A stretch of DNA of 64,000 nt from Amycolatopsis jejuensis (GTDB lineage: Bacteria; Actinomycetota; Actinomycetes; Mycobacteriales; Pseudonocardiaceae). Positions 23,047-33,023 of this stretch are shown one piece after another. A model generated the notes under the pieces. The model saw only the letters and a program-made list of their open reading frames with translations. It did not search any database and was not told where the DNA came from. The DNA lies in NCBI RefSeq assembly GCF_000717335.1, contig NZ_JNYZ01000016.1, positions 113,565 through 177,564 on the forward strand. The letters are read 5' to 3'. How positions within the stretch are numbered: position 1 is the stretch's first letter; every line of letters begins with the position of its first letter. The position numbers and the translations under genes were made by a program.

Positions 23047-23269
23047 CACGCGCCCCTCTCGCCTCAGGCGCCCCAGCCCTGTCGTGGGACGCGCTTGCCG
23101 GGCGCCGATTGTGACAGACCGGGTACCCGTTGGGGACCCGCTGTCCGACGAGCGGGACGCCCTGCCCGGTGCCCGCCGCCCGAACAACCCGGTCGAGCCG
23201 TCCGACGCCGTCACCATAGACTTGCAGCTTCCGAGAGCACCCGCACAGCACACCCCGGGAGTCACCCGC

Positions 23270-23569
23270 GTGCCCAACATTTCCCGAGACGAGGTCGCGC
23301 ACCTCGCCAAGCTGGCCAGGCTGGCCGTCACCGACGACGAGCTGGACGTCTTCGCGGGCCAGCTCGACCAGATCCTGGACTCGGTGGCGAAGGTCAGCCA
23401 GGTCGCCGCGGAGGACGTTCCGCCGACCTCGCACGCCGTGCCGCTGACGAACGTCTTCCGCGAGGACGTCGTTCGCCCCAGCCTCGCGCAGAAGGACGCG
23501 CTGGCCGCCGCGCCGGCCGCCGAGGATGGCCGGTTCCGGGTGCCGCGGATCCTGGGAGAAGAACAGTGA
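23270..23569 (+). CDS. gatC: Glutamyl-tRNA(Gln)/Asp-tRNA(Asn) amidotransferase subunit C
   Basis: A 99-residue GatC beginning (GTG)[18 protein letters not shown]. It links GatA and GatB in the amidotransferase that turns misacylated Glu-tRNA(Gln) into Gln-tRNA(Gln). A GGGAG site lies upstream, and a TAGACT box at about 23217 could be the operon -10. The stop overlaps the gatA GTG by 4 bp. Confidence 0.95.
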   Translation: MPNISRDEVAHLAKLARLAVTDDELDVFAGQLDQILDSVAKVSQVAAEDVPPTSHAVPLTNVFREDVVRPSLAQKDALAAAPAAEDGRFRVPRILGEEQ

Positions 23570-25083
23570 CCGAACTCGTCAAGCTGACCGCCGCCGAGCT
23601 GGCGGCGAAGATCCACACGCGCGAGGTGTCCGCGGTCGAGGTCGCGCAGGCGCACCTGGACCGCATCGCGGCGGTGGACGACCACGTGCACGCATTCCTG
23701 CACATCGACACCGAGGGCGCGCTCGGCGCGGCCAAGACCGTCGACGAGCAGCTGGCCGCGGGCGAGCAGCCGGTGTCGCCGCTGGCCGGCGTCCCGCTGG
23801 CGCTCAAAGACGTGCTGACCACGAAGGGCGTGCCTACGACCTGCGGGTCTCGCACGCTCGAAGGCTGGCTCCCGCCGTACGACGCGACAGTCACGCGCAA
23901 GCTGCGCGAAGCCGGCGTCGTCATCCTGGGCAAGACGAACATGGACGAGTTCGCGATGGGCTCGTCCACGGAGAACTCCGCGTTCGGCCCCACGCACAAC
24001 CCGTGGGACCACGCGCGCATCCCGGGCGGGTCGGGCGGTGGCTCCTCAGCGGCGATTTCCGCGTTCGAGGCGGCGCTCGCCATCGGCACGGACACAGGTG
24101 GCTCCATCCGGCAGCCTGGCTCTGTCACGGGCACTGTGGGCGTGAAGCCGACGTACGGCGGAGTGTCGCGCTATGGCCTCGTGGCGTTCTCGTCTTCGCT
24201 CGACCAGGCCGGACCGTGCGCGCGTACGGTGCTGGACGCCGCACTGCTGCACGAAGTGATTGCCGGTTACGACCCGTTGGACTCGACATCCATCAACGCG
24301 CCGGTGCCGCCTGTCGTCGCCGCGGCGCGTGAAGGCGCGAAGGGTGACCTGTCAGGCGTACGCGTCGGCGTCGTGAAGGAGTTCGGTGGCGACGGCTACC
24401 AGCCAGGCGTGCTGCGGTCGTTCGAAGCTGCGGTGGAGCAGCTTCGCGCTCTCGGCGCCGATGTGGTCGAGGTGTCGTGCCCGCACTTCACGTACGCGCT
24501 ACCGGCGTACTACTTGATCGCGCCGAGCGAAGCGTCGTCTAACCTCGCGCGCTTCGACGCGATGCGCTACGGCTTGCGCGTCTCGGACGACGGTGCGCAC
24601 AGCGCCGAGGAAGTCATGTCCCTGACGCGTGAGAAGGGCTTCGGCGCTGAAGTGAAGCGCCGCATCATGCTCGGCACGTACGCGCTTTCATCGGGCTACT
24701 ACGACGCGTACTACGGCTCCGCGCAGAAGGTGCGCACGCTCATCACGCGAGACTTCACTGCGGCCTTCGAGAAGGTCGACGTGCTCGTGTCGCCGACTAC
24801 GCCGACCACGGCGTTCAAGATCGGCGAGCGCGTCGACGATCCGATGGCGATGTACCTCGCCGACCTGTGCACTATCCCGTCGAACCTCGCGGGCAACGCC
24901 GCCATGAGCGTCCCGAGCGGGCTGTCCGACGAAGACGGGCTGCCGGTCGGCCTGCAGATCATGGCCCCCGCGCTCGCCGACGACCGGCTGTACCACGTCG
25001 GCGCCGCGTACGAGGCCGCGCGCGACGCAGCTGCCGGCGGCTCGCTCGTGCACCAGGTTCCGGAGCTGGGAGGAACGAAGTGA
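23566..25083 (+). CDS. gatA: Glutamyl-tRNA(Gln) amidotransferase subunit A
   Basis: A 505-residue amidase. The Ser-cisSer-Lys triad is visible: K81 in ALKDV, S156 in [10 protein letters not shown] and S180 in [10 protein letters not shown]. It releases ammonia from glutamine for GatB. GTG 23566 overlaps the gatC stop and its own stop overlaps the gatB GTG, so the three are translationally coupled. The long in-frame upstream extension crosses gatC in another frame and is not part of the protein. Confidence 0.96.
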   Translation: MTELVKLTAAELAAKIHTREVSAVEVAQAHLDRIAAVDDHVHAFLHIDTEGALGAAKTVDEQLAAGEQPVSPLAGVPLALKDVLTTKGVPTTCGSRTLEGWLPPYDATVTRKLREAGVVILGKTNMDEFAMGSSTENSAFGPTHNPWDHARIPGGSGGGSSAAISAFEAALAIGTDTGGSIRQPGSVTGTVGVKPTYGGVSRYGLVAFSSSLDQAGPCARTVLDAALLHEVIAGYDPLDSTSINAPVPPVVAAAREGAKGDLSGVRVGVVKEFGGDGYQPGVLRSFEAAVEQLRALGADVVEVSCPHFTYALPAYYLIAPSEASSNLARFDAMRYGLRVSDDGAHSAEEVMSLTREKGFGAEVKRRIMLGTYALSSGYYDAYYGSAQKVRTLITRDFTAAFEKVDVLVSPTTPTTAFKIGERVDDPMAMYLADLCTIPSNLAGNAAMSVPSGLSDEDGLPVGLQIMAPALADDRLYHVGAAYEAARDAAAGGSLVHQVPELGGTK

Positions 25084-26585
25084 CTGCCGTGGCCGAGTTG
25101 ATGGACTACGCGGAGGTCGTCGAGCGTTTCGACCCCGTACTCGGGCTCGAGGTCCACGTGGAGCTCAGCACGAACACGAAGATGTTCTGCGGCTGCCTCA
25201 ACGAGTTCGGCGGCGAGCCGAACACCAAGACGTGCCCGACCTGCCTCGGCCTGCCGGGTTCGCTGCCGGTCGTGAACGGCAAGGCCGTGGAGGGCGCGAT
25301 CCGGATCGGGCTCGCGCTGAACTGCGAGATCGCCGAGTGGTGCCGCTTCGCCCGGAAGAACTATTTCTACCCGGACATGCCGAAGAACTTCCAGACATCG
25401 CAGTACGACGAGCCGATCGCGTTCAACGGCTACCTCGACGTGACGCTCGACGACGGCGAGGTCGTGCGCGTCGAGATCGAGCGCGCGCACATGGAAGAGG
25501 ACACCGGAAAGTCGCTGCACATCGGCGGTGCGACCGGCCGGATCCACGGCGCCGAGCACTCGCTGCTCGACTACAACCGCGCCGGCGTGCCGCTGATCGA
25601 GATCGTCACGAAGCCCATCGAAGGCACCGGCGCCCGCGCGCCCGAGGTGGCCCGCGCGTACGTCACCGCGCTGCGCGACCTGCTGCGCGCGCTCGACGTG
25701 TCCGACGTCCGGATGGACCAGGGTTCGCTGCGCTGCGACGCGAATGTGTCGTTGATGGCCAAGGACGCCACGGAATTCGGAACGCGCACAGAGACGAAGA
25801 ACGTGAACTCGTTGCGCAGCGTCGAGCGCGCGGTGCGGTACGAAATGACGCGGCAGGCGGCGATTCTTGCCGGCGGCGGGTCGATCCGGCAGGAGACGCG
25901 GCACTTCCAGGAGGCCGACGGCACCACGTCGTCCGGGCGCGCCAAGGAAACCGCGGAGGACTACCGGTACTTCCCGGAGCCCGACCTCGTGCCGATCGCG
26001 CCGTCGCGCGAGTGGGTCGAGGAGCTGCGCGCGACGCTGCCGGAGATGCCGGGGGAGCGGCGCAAGCGGATCCAGGACGAGTGGAAGCTCTCCGACGAGG
26101 CCCTGCGTGACCTGCTGAACGTCGGCGCGGTCGACCTCGTCGCGGCAACGGTCGAGTCCGGCGCGACGCCGGACGAGGCGCGCGGCTGGTGGGTCAACAC
26201 CCTTGCGCAGGAAGCGAATGCGCGCGAGGTCGAGCTGGCCGACCTGCCGATCACGCCGGCGCAGGTCGCCGAGGTGATCGCGCTCGTGTCCTCCGGGGAG
26301 CTCACGAACAAGCTCGCCAAGGAGGTCGCGCAGGGCGTGCTCGCGGGTGAGGGTTCGCCGCGTGAGGTCGTCGAAAAGCGCGGGCTGAAAGTCGTCTCCG
26401 ACGATTCGGCGCTGTTGACCGCTGTCGACGAAGCACTGGCCGCCCAACCGGACATCGCCGACAAGATCCGCGGCGGCAAGGTCGCCGCTGCGGGCGCGAT
26501 CGTCGGCGCGGTCATGAAGGCGACCAAGGGTCAGGCGGACGCCAAGCGGGTGCGTGAGCTGGTCATCGAACGCGTCGGTTCCTGA
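25080..26585 (+). CDS. gatB: Glutamyl-tRNA(Gln) amidotransferase subunit B
   Basis: A 501-residue subunit. The signature [20 protein letters not shown] near residue 20 and the CPTCLGLPG motif complete the cysteine set. HMEEDTGKS and [13 protein letters not shown] are typical kinase-site motifs. It phosphorylates the misacylated glutamate on the tRNA and accepts ammonia from GatA. A C-terminal YqeY-like tail (about residues 380-501) binds tRNA. GTG 25080 follows GGGAGG. With no glnS seen here and tRNA-Gln present at 61.7 kb, the indirect Gln-tRNA route is expected. Confidence 0.96.
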   Translation: MTAVAELMDYAEVVERFDPVLGLEVHVELSTNTKMFCGCLNEFGGEPNTKTCPTCLGLPGSLPVVNGKAVEGAIRIGLALNCEIAEWCRFARKNYFYPDMPKNFQTSQYDEPIAFNGYLDVTLDDGEVVRVEIERAHMEEDTGKSLHIGGATGRIHGAEHSLLDYNRAGVPLIEIVTKPIEGTGARAPEVARAYVTALRDLLRALDVSDVRMDQGSLRCDANVSLMAKDATEFGTRTETKNVNSLRSVERAVRYEMTRQAAILAGGGSIRQETRHFQEADGTTSSGRAKETAEDYRYFPEPDLVPIAPSREWVEELRATLPEMPGERRKRIQDEWKLSDEALRDLLNVGAVDLVAATVESGATPDEARGWWVNTLAQEANAREVELADLPITPAQVAEVIALVSSGELTNKLAKEVAQGVLAGEGSPREVVEKRGLKVVSDDSALLTAVDEALAAQPDIADKIRGGKVAAAGAIVGAVMKATKGQADAKRVRELVIERVGS

Positions 26586-27104
26586 GTGGGGTTCTCAGCC
26601 AAACGTGTCACCTGGCGGGAGTGGCTCGGCCTGGCCGCCGGGCTGCTCGCGGTCGGGTCGCTGTTTCTCCCGTGGACCGTGCTGTCGGCCGACACCGCGA
26701 CGCCGGACGTTCGCGATGCCTTCGCCTCGTTGCCACCCAGTGACGTCGTTCGCACGGCTTGGCATTCGGACCTGTTCTCGTGGGTGCCGCCGTTGCTGCT
26801 GGCCGCCGTCGGGGTTGTGGTGGTTGTTTTCGGGCAGGTCAAGAAGGCACGGGTGAGCGGGCTGCCGCACTTGTGGCTCGTGGGCGCGCTCGCGGTGCTG
26901 CTGCTGATGGTGATCGGCTGGACGACGCTGGACTGGGTGTTCGACAGCGATCAGCGCGCGTTCCTGAAAGCCGCGGGAGTGACGATCTCGGGTGGAGTCG
27001 GACGATATTTGGGGATGGCGTTCACGATCGGGTCGGTCGCGCTGGCGATCCTCGACATCCGCGCGGTTCGGGCGGAGAGCCGGGCTTCCGGTCGTCGCCG
27101 CTGA
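26586..27104 (+). CDS. Four-helix membrane protein of unknown function
   Basis: A 172-residue membrane protein that starts directly after the gatB stop (TGA then GTG 26586). Membrane helices lie near residues 14-33, 68-85, 96-113 and 138-158. The extracytoplasmic loop between helices 1 and 2 is polar. No family is recognised. Its stop codon lies inside a copy of the dispersed palindrome (27094-27112). It is probably co-transcribed with gatCAB. Confidence 0.75.
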   Translation: MGFSAKRVTWREWLGLAAGLLAVGSLFLPWTVLSADTATPDVRDAFASLPPSDVVRTAWHSDLFSWVPPLLLAAVGVVVVVFGQVKKARVSGLPHLWLVGALAVLLLMVIGWTTLDWVFDSDQRAFLKAAGVTISGGVGRYLGMAFTIGSVALAILDIRAVRAESRASGRRR

Positions 27105-27216
27105 GTGGCGACGGGGAGTTTGGCCTGGTCAGCGATGGAGTCCGGTCTATTCGCCACTCAGTGGCGACGGTGTCACCGGGCCGGGGATGCCTTGAGCGGG
27201 TTCGCGTGCGGGGCTA

Positions 27217-27569
27217 TCTCAGGGGGTGGGCGGGTCCGGGTACCGAAGGGGCGGCACTCGGGTCAGCAGAGGGTGGGCGGATCGCCTCCGGCGGGCTTGC
27301 GTTCGGTCGGCCTGGGTTGGCGGGACGTCTGCGGGAGGCCGATGCTTGGGTCGGCCTGGGTTGGCGGGACGTCTGCGGGAGGCCGATGCTTGGGTCGGCT
27401 TGGGCTGGCGGGTCGTGTGGAGGAGGCCGATGCTTGGGTCAGTTCGGGCTGGCGGGTCGTCTCCAGGAGGCCGACACTCGGGTCGGCTCGCGCCGGGCGG
27501 ATCGCCTCCCATAGGCCAACACTCCGGTCACCTCTGGCGGCCGGATCGTCTCCGATAGGCCAACACCCA
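27217..27569. repeat. 44-bp tandem repeat, about eight copies
   Basis: Units begin GGTCGG or GGTCAG at 27261, 27305, 27349, 27393, 27437, 27481 and 27526 (last step 45 bp), with a decayed copy from 27217. The two units at 27305 and 27349 are nearly identical; the outer ones diverge, as in an ageing minisatellite. Confidence 0.9.
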
Positions 27570-27689
27570 TCTCGGGAGGCCTGGACCCGCCATCCAGGGA
27601 CGGCACCGGACAGCTCGCAAAGGCTCGGCGTCGTCCTCACGCGGCGAAGGTTCTGCCGTCGCCACTCAGCGGCCAAACCGGGGAGCGCA

Positions 27690-27782
27690 TCACAGAATGC
27701 CTGGTCAAGCGGCGGGCAGCCCTGCGAAATGCCTGATCAAGCGGCAGACCGCCCTGCGAAACGGCTGGTCGAGCTGCGGTGG
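27690..27782. repeat. 32-bp tandem repeat, three copies
   Basis: Three imperfect units share CTGCGAAATGCCTGRTCAAG followed by a GCGG-rich end. The TGCCTGGTC core also flanks dispersed palindromes elsewhere, such as at 7543 and 21394. The array ends at the stop of the LppZ-like gene. Confidence 0.65.
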
Positions 27783-28991
27783 TCAGTCCTTGCCCGGGCC
27801 TCCGCCGGTGTCGGTCACCACGATCAGCACCACGCGGTCGTCACTGGAGACCGGTTTGCCGCCGTCCTTGTTGACGGTTCCTGCGACCGCCAGTTGGGGG
27901 TTGACCATGCTCATGGCGGACAGCCGGCCGTACGTCGTGGGGGGTTTGCCCTTGCCGTCGAGGCTGACTGACGGTTTGCCGGTGACGGCGCCGTCCCGGT
28001 TGACCGGTACGTTCTGCAATCCCGTCGACGATGCGATGCCGAGGATGCCGTTCGCGTCCACGAAATCGACGCAGCCGCCAAGGGCCGGGCGGTCCGGCCA
28101 GGTCCACGCGGGCGTTGTGAGGGACTGACCGGCCTGCAAGCGGTACACGGCATCGGGGCCGTCGGCGGGGTGGTCGGTCACCCACATGCGCTTTCCGTCG
28201 GGTGATCCGCAGAGGCCGCCGGGGGAGTGCAGGCCCTTGGTGTAGACGGCGGATCCGGCGGAGGGGTTGCCCGGTGCCGGCTTGCCGGACGTGTCGATGC
28301 GCAAGACCTTGCCTGCCAAGGAGTTCGGATCCGCGGCTGCGGCCGGGTTGCCGGCGTCGCCGGTCGCGACGAGCAGGGCGCCCGATCCGTCGCTGGCCAG
28401 GGCTCCGCGGTTGCCGGTCGGGCCCTTCGGGATTCCGGTCAGCACGGGTTTCGGCGGTTGACCCTTGGCGAAGCGCACGACGCGGTTGTCGGTCGGCGTG
28501 GTGACGTAGGCGAAGACAAGCTGGTCTTCGACGTACGTCGGCGACAGGGCCAGGCTGGTGAGGCCACCGTCGCCATCGGCCTGGACGTCCAGTTGCGCGA
28601 ACGGCGCCGCATCGTGTCCTGAGCTCGCCAGCAGGACGCGGCCTGTTTTCCGTTCCCCGGCGAGCGCCGCGGGCGCGGCTCCTTCACCCGGGAGGCCGGC
28701 GACTGCGGAAACCGTGTCCAGGCAGGTGGCGATGACGGCCTTGTCGAAGTCCTTGCAGCCCTGTGGCGGCGGGACCTGCGACGGCTGCGGCTGGGCCGGG
28801 CCGGAGCGAGGGCCGCTGCCGGAGTCGTCGCCGTTTTCCTGCACCTGCGGTGGTGATTCGGGGCTCGGGACCGGCGCCGGGGTGAACGTCTGCCCGGCTG
28901 CGGTGTCGTCGAACCGGGCGCAGCCGGAAAGCACGAGGCTGCCGCAGGCGAGGAGAGCCAGCGGCGCCGACCACCGGAACCGGGTACGCAT
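27783..28991 (-). CDS. LppZ-like glucose/sorbosone-dehydrogenase-fold lipoprotein
   Basis: A 402-residue lipoprotein. The signal peptide ends in the lipobox LSGC (Cys about residue 24). A disordered Pro/Ser/Gln linker spans residues 30-77. A beta-propeller of the glucose/sorbosone dehydrogenase type follows (LASDGSGALLVATGDAGN, GLHSPGGLCGSPDGKRMWV). It matches mycobacterial LppZ (Rv3006). It is anchored outside the membrane; substrate and PQQ use are unproven. A TACGCT box (29006-29001) ends 9 nt before the ATG. It is divergent from the dehydrogenase gene. Confidence 0.87.
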   Translation of the reverse strand: MRTRFRWSAPLALLACGSLVLSGCARFDDTAAGQTFTPAPVPSPESPPQVQENGDDSGSGPRSGPAQPQPSQVPPPQGCKDFDKAVIATCLDTVSAVAGLPGEGAAPAALAGERKTGRVLLASSGHDAAPFAQLDVQADGDGGLTSLALSPTYVEDQLVFAYVTTPTDNRVVRFAKGQPPKPVLTGIPKGPTGNRGALASDGSGALLVATGDAGNPAAAADPNSLAGKVLRIDTSGKPAPGNPSAGSAVYTKGLHSPGGLCGSPDGKRMWVTDHPADGPDAVYRLQAGQSLTTPAWTWPDRPALGGCVDFVDANGILGIASSTGLQNVPVNRDGAVTGKPSVSLDGKGKPPTTYGRLSAMSMVNPQLAVAGTVNKDGGKPVSSDDRVVLIVVTDTGGGPGKD

Positions 28992-29050
28992 GATGACTCC
29001 AGCGTAGGTGGCGCGGCGTGAGCCACTCGTAAGTGGTTACCTTGGTGATC

Positions 29051-29959
29051 ATGACAGTCACCGTGCTGGTCCCGGACGACGAGGGCGTCGCGGCGTTGTC
29101 CGAGATTCCGCTCGTCCACGTGGTGCGTTACGACCGGAGCGGTCCGTTGCCGCCGGAGGCCGCGAAGGCCGAGGTGCTTGTCCCGGGCTTCGCGCCGTCC
29201 GGCGACGAATTCTGGCACGACCTGCCGAACCTCAAGCTCGTGCAACTCCTCACCGCCGGCGCGGACGATTGGATCGGGCGCCTTCCGGACGGGGTCCTGC
29301 TGTCCACCTGCCGCGGCGCGCACGGCGGCAGTACAGCGGAATGGGTGGTCGGCGTCCTGCTGTCGATGTACCGGAATCTGGACGTTTACGCGACGGCGCA
29401 ACGGGCGGGGCGCTGGGCACCTCAGCCGTCCGACACTTTGCAGGGTCAGCATGTGCTGATCGTCGGAGCGGGGGACGTCGGACGGCAGTTGCGCAGGCGG
29501 CTGGAGCCCTTTGACGTCCGGTGCACGATGGTCGGGATGTCGGCGCGCGAGGGCGTGCACGGGGTCGATGAGCTCCCGGATTTGCTGCCGCACTACGACG
29601 TCGTGGTCATGATGGTCCCCCTCACGTCACGGACGCGGGGCATGGTCGACGCTCGTTTCCTCGCGGCAATGCGGGACGGCGCGGTGCTGGTCAACGCCGC
29701 TCGTGGGCCGGTGGTGGTCACCAATGCGCTGGTCACGGAACTCGCCACTGAGCGGCTACGGGCGGCACTCGACGTGACCGACCCGGAGCCGTTGCCGCCC
29801 GGCCATCCGTTGTGGACAGTGCCGGGCCTCCTGTTGACACCGCATGTCGCGGGCGCGGTGCGGGGCGTCCGGCGGCGTGCTTACGTGGTGGCCGCGGCGG
29901 AGATCGCCCGGTACGCTGGTGGAGAGCTACCTGGCAACCTCGTGCGCGGCGAATACTGA
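29051..29959 (+). CDS. D-isomer-specific 2-hydroxyacid dehydrogenase
   Basis: A 302-residue NAD(P)-dependent dehydrogenase. The nucleotide motif is VGAGDVGRQL near residue 142. The catalytic residues are the Arg in VNAARGP, the acid in DVTDPEP and the His in TPHVAG. It interconverts a 2-oxoacid and a D-2-hydroxyacid; the substrate is unknown. ATG 29051 has TACCTT (29038-29043) ending 7 nt upstream, so it is probably leaderless; the upstream in-frame start at 29033 lies inside that promoter. Confidence 0.88.
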   Translation: MTVTVLVPDDEGVAALSEIPLVHVVRYDRSGPLPPEAAKAEVLVPGFAPSGDEFWHDLPNLKLVQLLTAGADDWIGRLPDGVLLSTCRGAHGGSTAEWVVGVLLSMYRNLDVYATAQRAGRWAPQPSDTLQGQHVLIVGAGDVGRQLRRRLEPFDVRCTMVGMSAREGVHGVDELPDLLPHYDVVVMMVPLTSRTRGMVDARFLAAMRDGAVLVNAARGPVVVTNALVTELATERLRAALDVTDPEPLPPGHPLWTVPGLLLTPHVAGAVRGVRRRAYVVAAAEIARYAGGELPGNLVRGEY

Positions 29960-30059
29960 TCATTTCTTACCGGTCATTCCCTCAGGGTGAACCCTGAAAG
30001 TGCCCCTGACCTCGGCGCGCTCGCTCGCAGGCCACGCCTGGATCCCTTAACCTTCGCCC

Positions 30060-30635
30060 GTGACCAGTCAAGGGGACGACTACCAGACCAGCCTGCTGTC
30101 CGACGTCGAGGACTCCACCGGCAACGACCACGACGAACCCCGGCAGGGCGGCCTGGGCCTCGGCCTGCTGGTCCTGCGCCTGGGCCTCGGCGTGATCATG
30201 GGCGCGCACGGGCTGCAGCACCTGTTCGGCGCGTTCGGCGGCCCTGGTGTCGGCGGGTTCGCGCACGTGCTGGAGACGTTCGGGTACCACAAGCAGACCA
30301 CGCTGCTGTCCTGGATCACGGGGATCACCGAGATCGCGGGAAGCGCGCTGGTGATCGTCGGGCTGTTCACCCCGCTCGCCGCGGCGGGGCTGCTGGGGGT
30401 GGCGGCGAACGTCGTCTACGCGAAGTTCCACGGCGGCTTCTTCGAGGGTTCCGGGCAGGGCTGGGAGTACGAGCTGCTGCTGGGGGTGTGCGCGCTGACC
30501 CTGATCTTCACCGGCGCGGGGCGGCTGTCGTTGGAACGGAACACGCCTTGGCGGAAGCGGCCGTTGCCGCTGGGGCTCATCTCTCTGCTCTTGGCCGCGG
30601 CGGCGTCGGTGGTGGTCATCGTCCTGACTCGGTGA
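30060..30635 (+). CDS. DoxX family membrane protein
   Basis: A 191-residue protein. After about 30 polar residues, four helices follow, starting with LLVLRLGLGVIMGAHGLQHLFGAF, the DoxX signature. It matches mycobacterial Rv3005c, where the DoxX protein works with an oxidoreductase and SodA in redox protection; that role is inferred here. GTG 30060 has TAACCT (30048-30053) ending 6 nt upstream. Confidence 0.87.
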   Translation: MTSQGDDYQTSLLSDVEDSTGNDHDEPRQGGLGLGLLVLRLGLGVIMGAHGLQHLFGAFGGPGVGGFAHVLETFGYHKQTTLLSWITGITEIAGSALVIVGLFTPLAAAGLLGVAANVVYAKFHGGFFEGSGQGWEYELLLGVCALTLIFTGAGRLSLERNTPWRKRPLPLGLISLLLAAAASVVVIVLTR

Positions 30636-31106
30636 CGGCCGGGCGGTCGGGTGTAGTCGATCGGTGGCAGCGTTGGGTGCGCCGATCGGGACGCGGCGCG
30701 GTGTCGCTGCGCCGATTTGGCTGCGGGTGGTCGCCGGTCCGGGCAGCTGGAGCGCGTTGCCGTTTGGGGGCGACAGCCTGGTCAGAGTGGATATTTCGTC
30801 CGGTGGACGGCCAGCGGGCGTGTAGGGGCATCGGTTGGTTGGCTGTAGCCGTTCATGTGCGCGGGCTTGCCGAGAATGTGAGCGCACGTCGAGACCGGCG
30901 TGATCGATTGTCGAGATCGGATGAGTGTGCGCTGACACCACGCGAGTGCTCGGAAACCGAGTGGGCGTCTGCCACAAAACGGCGACAGGGCCCGCTCCGC
31001 CAAGGAAACGGGCCCTGTCGCCGATGAATGTCCTTCAGGGGCGTCGGATGAAGAACGCTCAGGATCCGCGAAGGACCCTCAAGATCATCAGCGAGAGATC
31101 GAAAGA
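30636..31106. other. Gap between doxX and ilvD ends
   Basis: One dispersed palindrome lies at 30756-30774, followed by CCTGGTCAG. The ilvD terminator is at 30981-31022. The sequence between them is lower in GC than the genes and shows no coding family. Confidence 0.65.
30981..31022 (-). terminator. Terminator of ilvD
   Basis: A perfect 14-bp inverted repeat, GGCGACAGGGCCCG (30981-30994) and CGGGCCCTGTCGCC (31009-31022), with a 14-nt loop. On the minus strand the stem is followed by GTTTTGTGG, a short U-tract. It lies 85 nt past the ilvD stop. Its outer ends (GGCGAC/GTCGCC) match the arms of the dispersed palindrome. Confidence 0.8.
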
Positions 31107-32951
31107 TCAGCGGTTCGGGTCGCGCACCGCGCCCGTGTCTGCCGACGTTGCCATCCGGGCATACGCCCGCAGTGCCGAGGTGATCGGACGCTGCCGGTCC
31201 TTCGGGTGCCACGGGCGTTCCGACGTGTCCATCTTCGCCCGGCGTTCGGCCAGGACCTCCGGCTCGACCAGGAGTTCCAGGCGACGTTCGTGGATGTCCA
31301 GCACGATCTGGTCACCGTCCTCGACCAGGCCGATCAGGCCGCCCGCCGCGGCTTCCGGTGAGATGTGTCCCACCGAGATGCCCGACGAACCGCCGGAAAA
31401 CCGGCCGTCGGTGATCAGGGCGCACTTCTTGCCGAGGCCCGAGCCCTTGAGGAACGCCGTCGGGTGCAGCATTTCCTGCATGCCGGGGCCGCCTGCGGGG
31501 CCCTCGTACCGGATCACCAGCACCTCGCCCGGCTGGATTTCCTTCTTGAGGATCGCCGACACGGCGTCCTCCTGGCTTTCCAGCACCCGTGCCGGACCCT
31601 GGAAGTGCCACAGGTCCTCGTCGATGCCCGCGGCCTTGATCACTGCGCCGTTCTCGGCGAGGTTGCCGCGAAGGATGGCGAGGCCGCCGTCCTTCGTGTA
31701 GGCGTGCTCGACGTCCCGGATGCAGCCGCCGTCAGCGTCGGTGTCGAGCGACGACCAGCGGTTTTCCGTCGAGAACGCCTTTGTCGTGCGGACGCCGCCG
31801 GGCGCGGCGTGGAACAGTTCGAGCGCCTTTTCCGACGGCGACTCGGCGCGAACGTCCCACTCGTTCAGCCAGCCGGCCAGGTCCGGCGCGTGGACCGCGT
31901 GGACGTCGGTGTTCAGCAGGCCACCGCGGTACAGCTCGCCGAGGATGGCGGGGATTCCACCGGCGCGGTGGACGTCCTCCATGTGGTAGTCGGAGTTCGG
32001 CGCGACCTTCGACAGGCACGGCACCCGTCGGCCGATCTCGTCGATGTCGCTGATCGTGAAGTCGACCTCGCCCTCCTGCGCGGCGGCGAGGATGTGCAGC
32101 ACGGTGTTGGTGGACCCGCCCATGGCCATGTCCAGCGCCATCGCGTTCTCGAAGGCCGCCTTGGTGGCGATCGAGCGTGGCAAGGCCGACTCGTCATCGG
32201 ACCCGTACCAGCGCTGGCACAGCTCGACGACCGTGCGGCCGGCGTTGGCGAACAGCTCGCGCCGGGCGGCGTGCGTCGCCAGCGTGGAACCGTTGCCCGG
32301 CAACGACAATCCCAGCGCTTCGGTGAGGCAGTTCATCGAGTTCGCGGTGAACATGCCGGAGCACGAACCGCAGGTCGGGCACGCGGAACGCTCGACGGCG
32401 GACAGGCCCTCGTCGTCGATTGCCGAGTTCGCGGACGCCGCGATGGTGGTGATCAGGTCCGTCGGCGCTTGCGCGATCCCCTCGACGACCACGGCCTTGC
32501 CCGCCTCCATCGGCCCGCCGGAGACGAACACGGTGGGGATGTTGAGCCGCATGGCGGCGTTCAGCATGCCCGGCGTGATCTTGTCGCAGTTGGAGATGCA
32601 CACGAGCGCGTCGGCCTGGTGCGCGTTGACCATGTACTCGACCGAATCGGCGATGATCTCGCGCGACGGCAGCGAGTACAGCATGCCCGAGTGGCCCATC
32701 GCGATGCCGTCGTCGACGGCGATGGTGTGGAACTCGCGCGCGATGCCGCCGGCTTCGGCCACCGCCTCGGCGACGATCTCGCCGAGGTCCTTGAGGTGCA
32801 CGTGGCCGGGCACGAACTGCGTGTACGAGTTGGCGATCGCGACGATCGGCTTGCCGAAATCGCTGTCGGTCATTCCGGTCGCACGCCAGAGCGAGCGTGC
32901 GCCCGCCGCGTTGCGACCGTGGGTGGTGGTCCGGGAACGGAGGTGCGGCAC
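31107..32951 (-). CDS. ilvD: Dihydroxy-acid dehydratase
   Basis: A 614-residue Fe-S enzyme. The cluster-binding and active-site blocks are [12 protein letters not shown] (about residue 123) and [19 protein letters not shown] (about residue 195). It dehydrates dihydroxy-isovalerate and dihydroxy-methylvalerate in valine and isoleucine synthesis, directly after the IlvC step. It lies near ilvBNC but on the opposite strand, separated by the Cfp6-like gene, so it has its own promoter. A GGGAG site sits very close to ATG 32951. Confidence 0.96.
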   Translation of the reverse strand: MPHLRSRTTTHGRNAAGARSLWRATGMTDSDFGKPIVAIANSYTQFVPGHVHLKDLGEIVAEAVAEAGGIAREFHTIAVDDGIAMGHSGMLYSLPSREIIADSVEYMVNAHQADALVCISNCDKITPGMLNAAMRLNIPTVFVSGGPMEAGKAVVVEGIAQAPTDLITTIAASANSAIDDEGLSAVERSACPTCGSCSGMFTANSMNCLTEALGLSLPGNGSTLATHAARRELFANAGRTVVELCQRWYGSDDESALPRSIATKAAFENAMALDMAMGGSTNTVLHILAAAQEGEVDFTISDIDEIGRRVPCLSKVAPNSDYHMEDVHRAGGIPAILGELYRGGLLNTDVHAVHAPDLAGWLNEWDVRAESPSEKALELFHAAPGGVRTTKAFSTENRWSSLDTDADGGCIRDVEHAYTKDGGLAILRGNLAENGAVIKAAGIDEDLWHFQGPARVLESQEDAVSAILKKEIQPGEVLVIRYEGPAGGPGMQEMLHPTAFLKGSGLGKKCALITDGRFSGGSSGISVGHISPEAAAGGLIGLVEDGDQIVLDIHERRLELLVEPEVLAERRAKMDTSERPWHPKDRQRPITSALRAYARMATSADTGAVRDPNR

Positions 32952-33023
32952 GGCATTCTCCCAGGTCAGAAGGCTGGACCAGGCGGGTCGATGAGGCGGT
33001 CCCGCAAACTGGTCCTACCAATT

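Larger units (their letters stand above)
27105..27782. other. Repeat-filled gap between gatB operon and lppZ-like gene
   Basis: No gene is supported. The gap has palindrome copies at 27094-27112, 27151-27167 (perfect) and 27658-27676, a 44-bp tandem array and a short 32-bp array. Long open frames pass through but change phase with each 44-bp unit. Confidence 0.75.

Noticed and set aside
22237..23565. Long open frame upstream of and in frame with gatA (948 residues in total)
   Set aside because: The extra part crosses gatC and the ACT gene in other frames, is low-complexity, and gatA has a proper GTG overlapping the gatC stop.
27217..27569. 44-bp array as CRISPR or replication origin iterons
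   Set aside because: There are no spacers, no DnaA boxes and no replication gene nearby.
27105..27971. 288-residue open frame through the 44-bp array
   Set aside because: The repeat changes frame each unit, and the 3' part is antisense to the LppZ-like gene.
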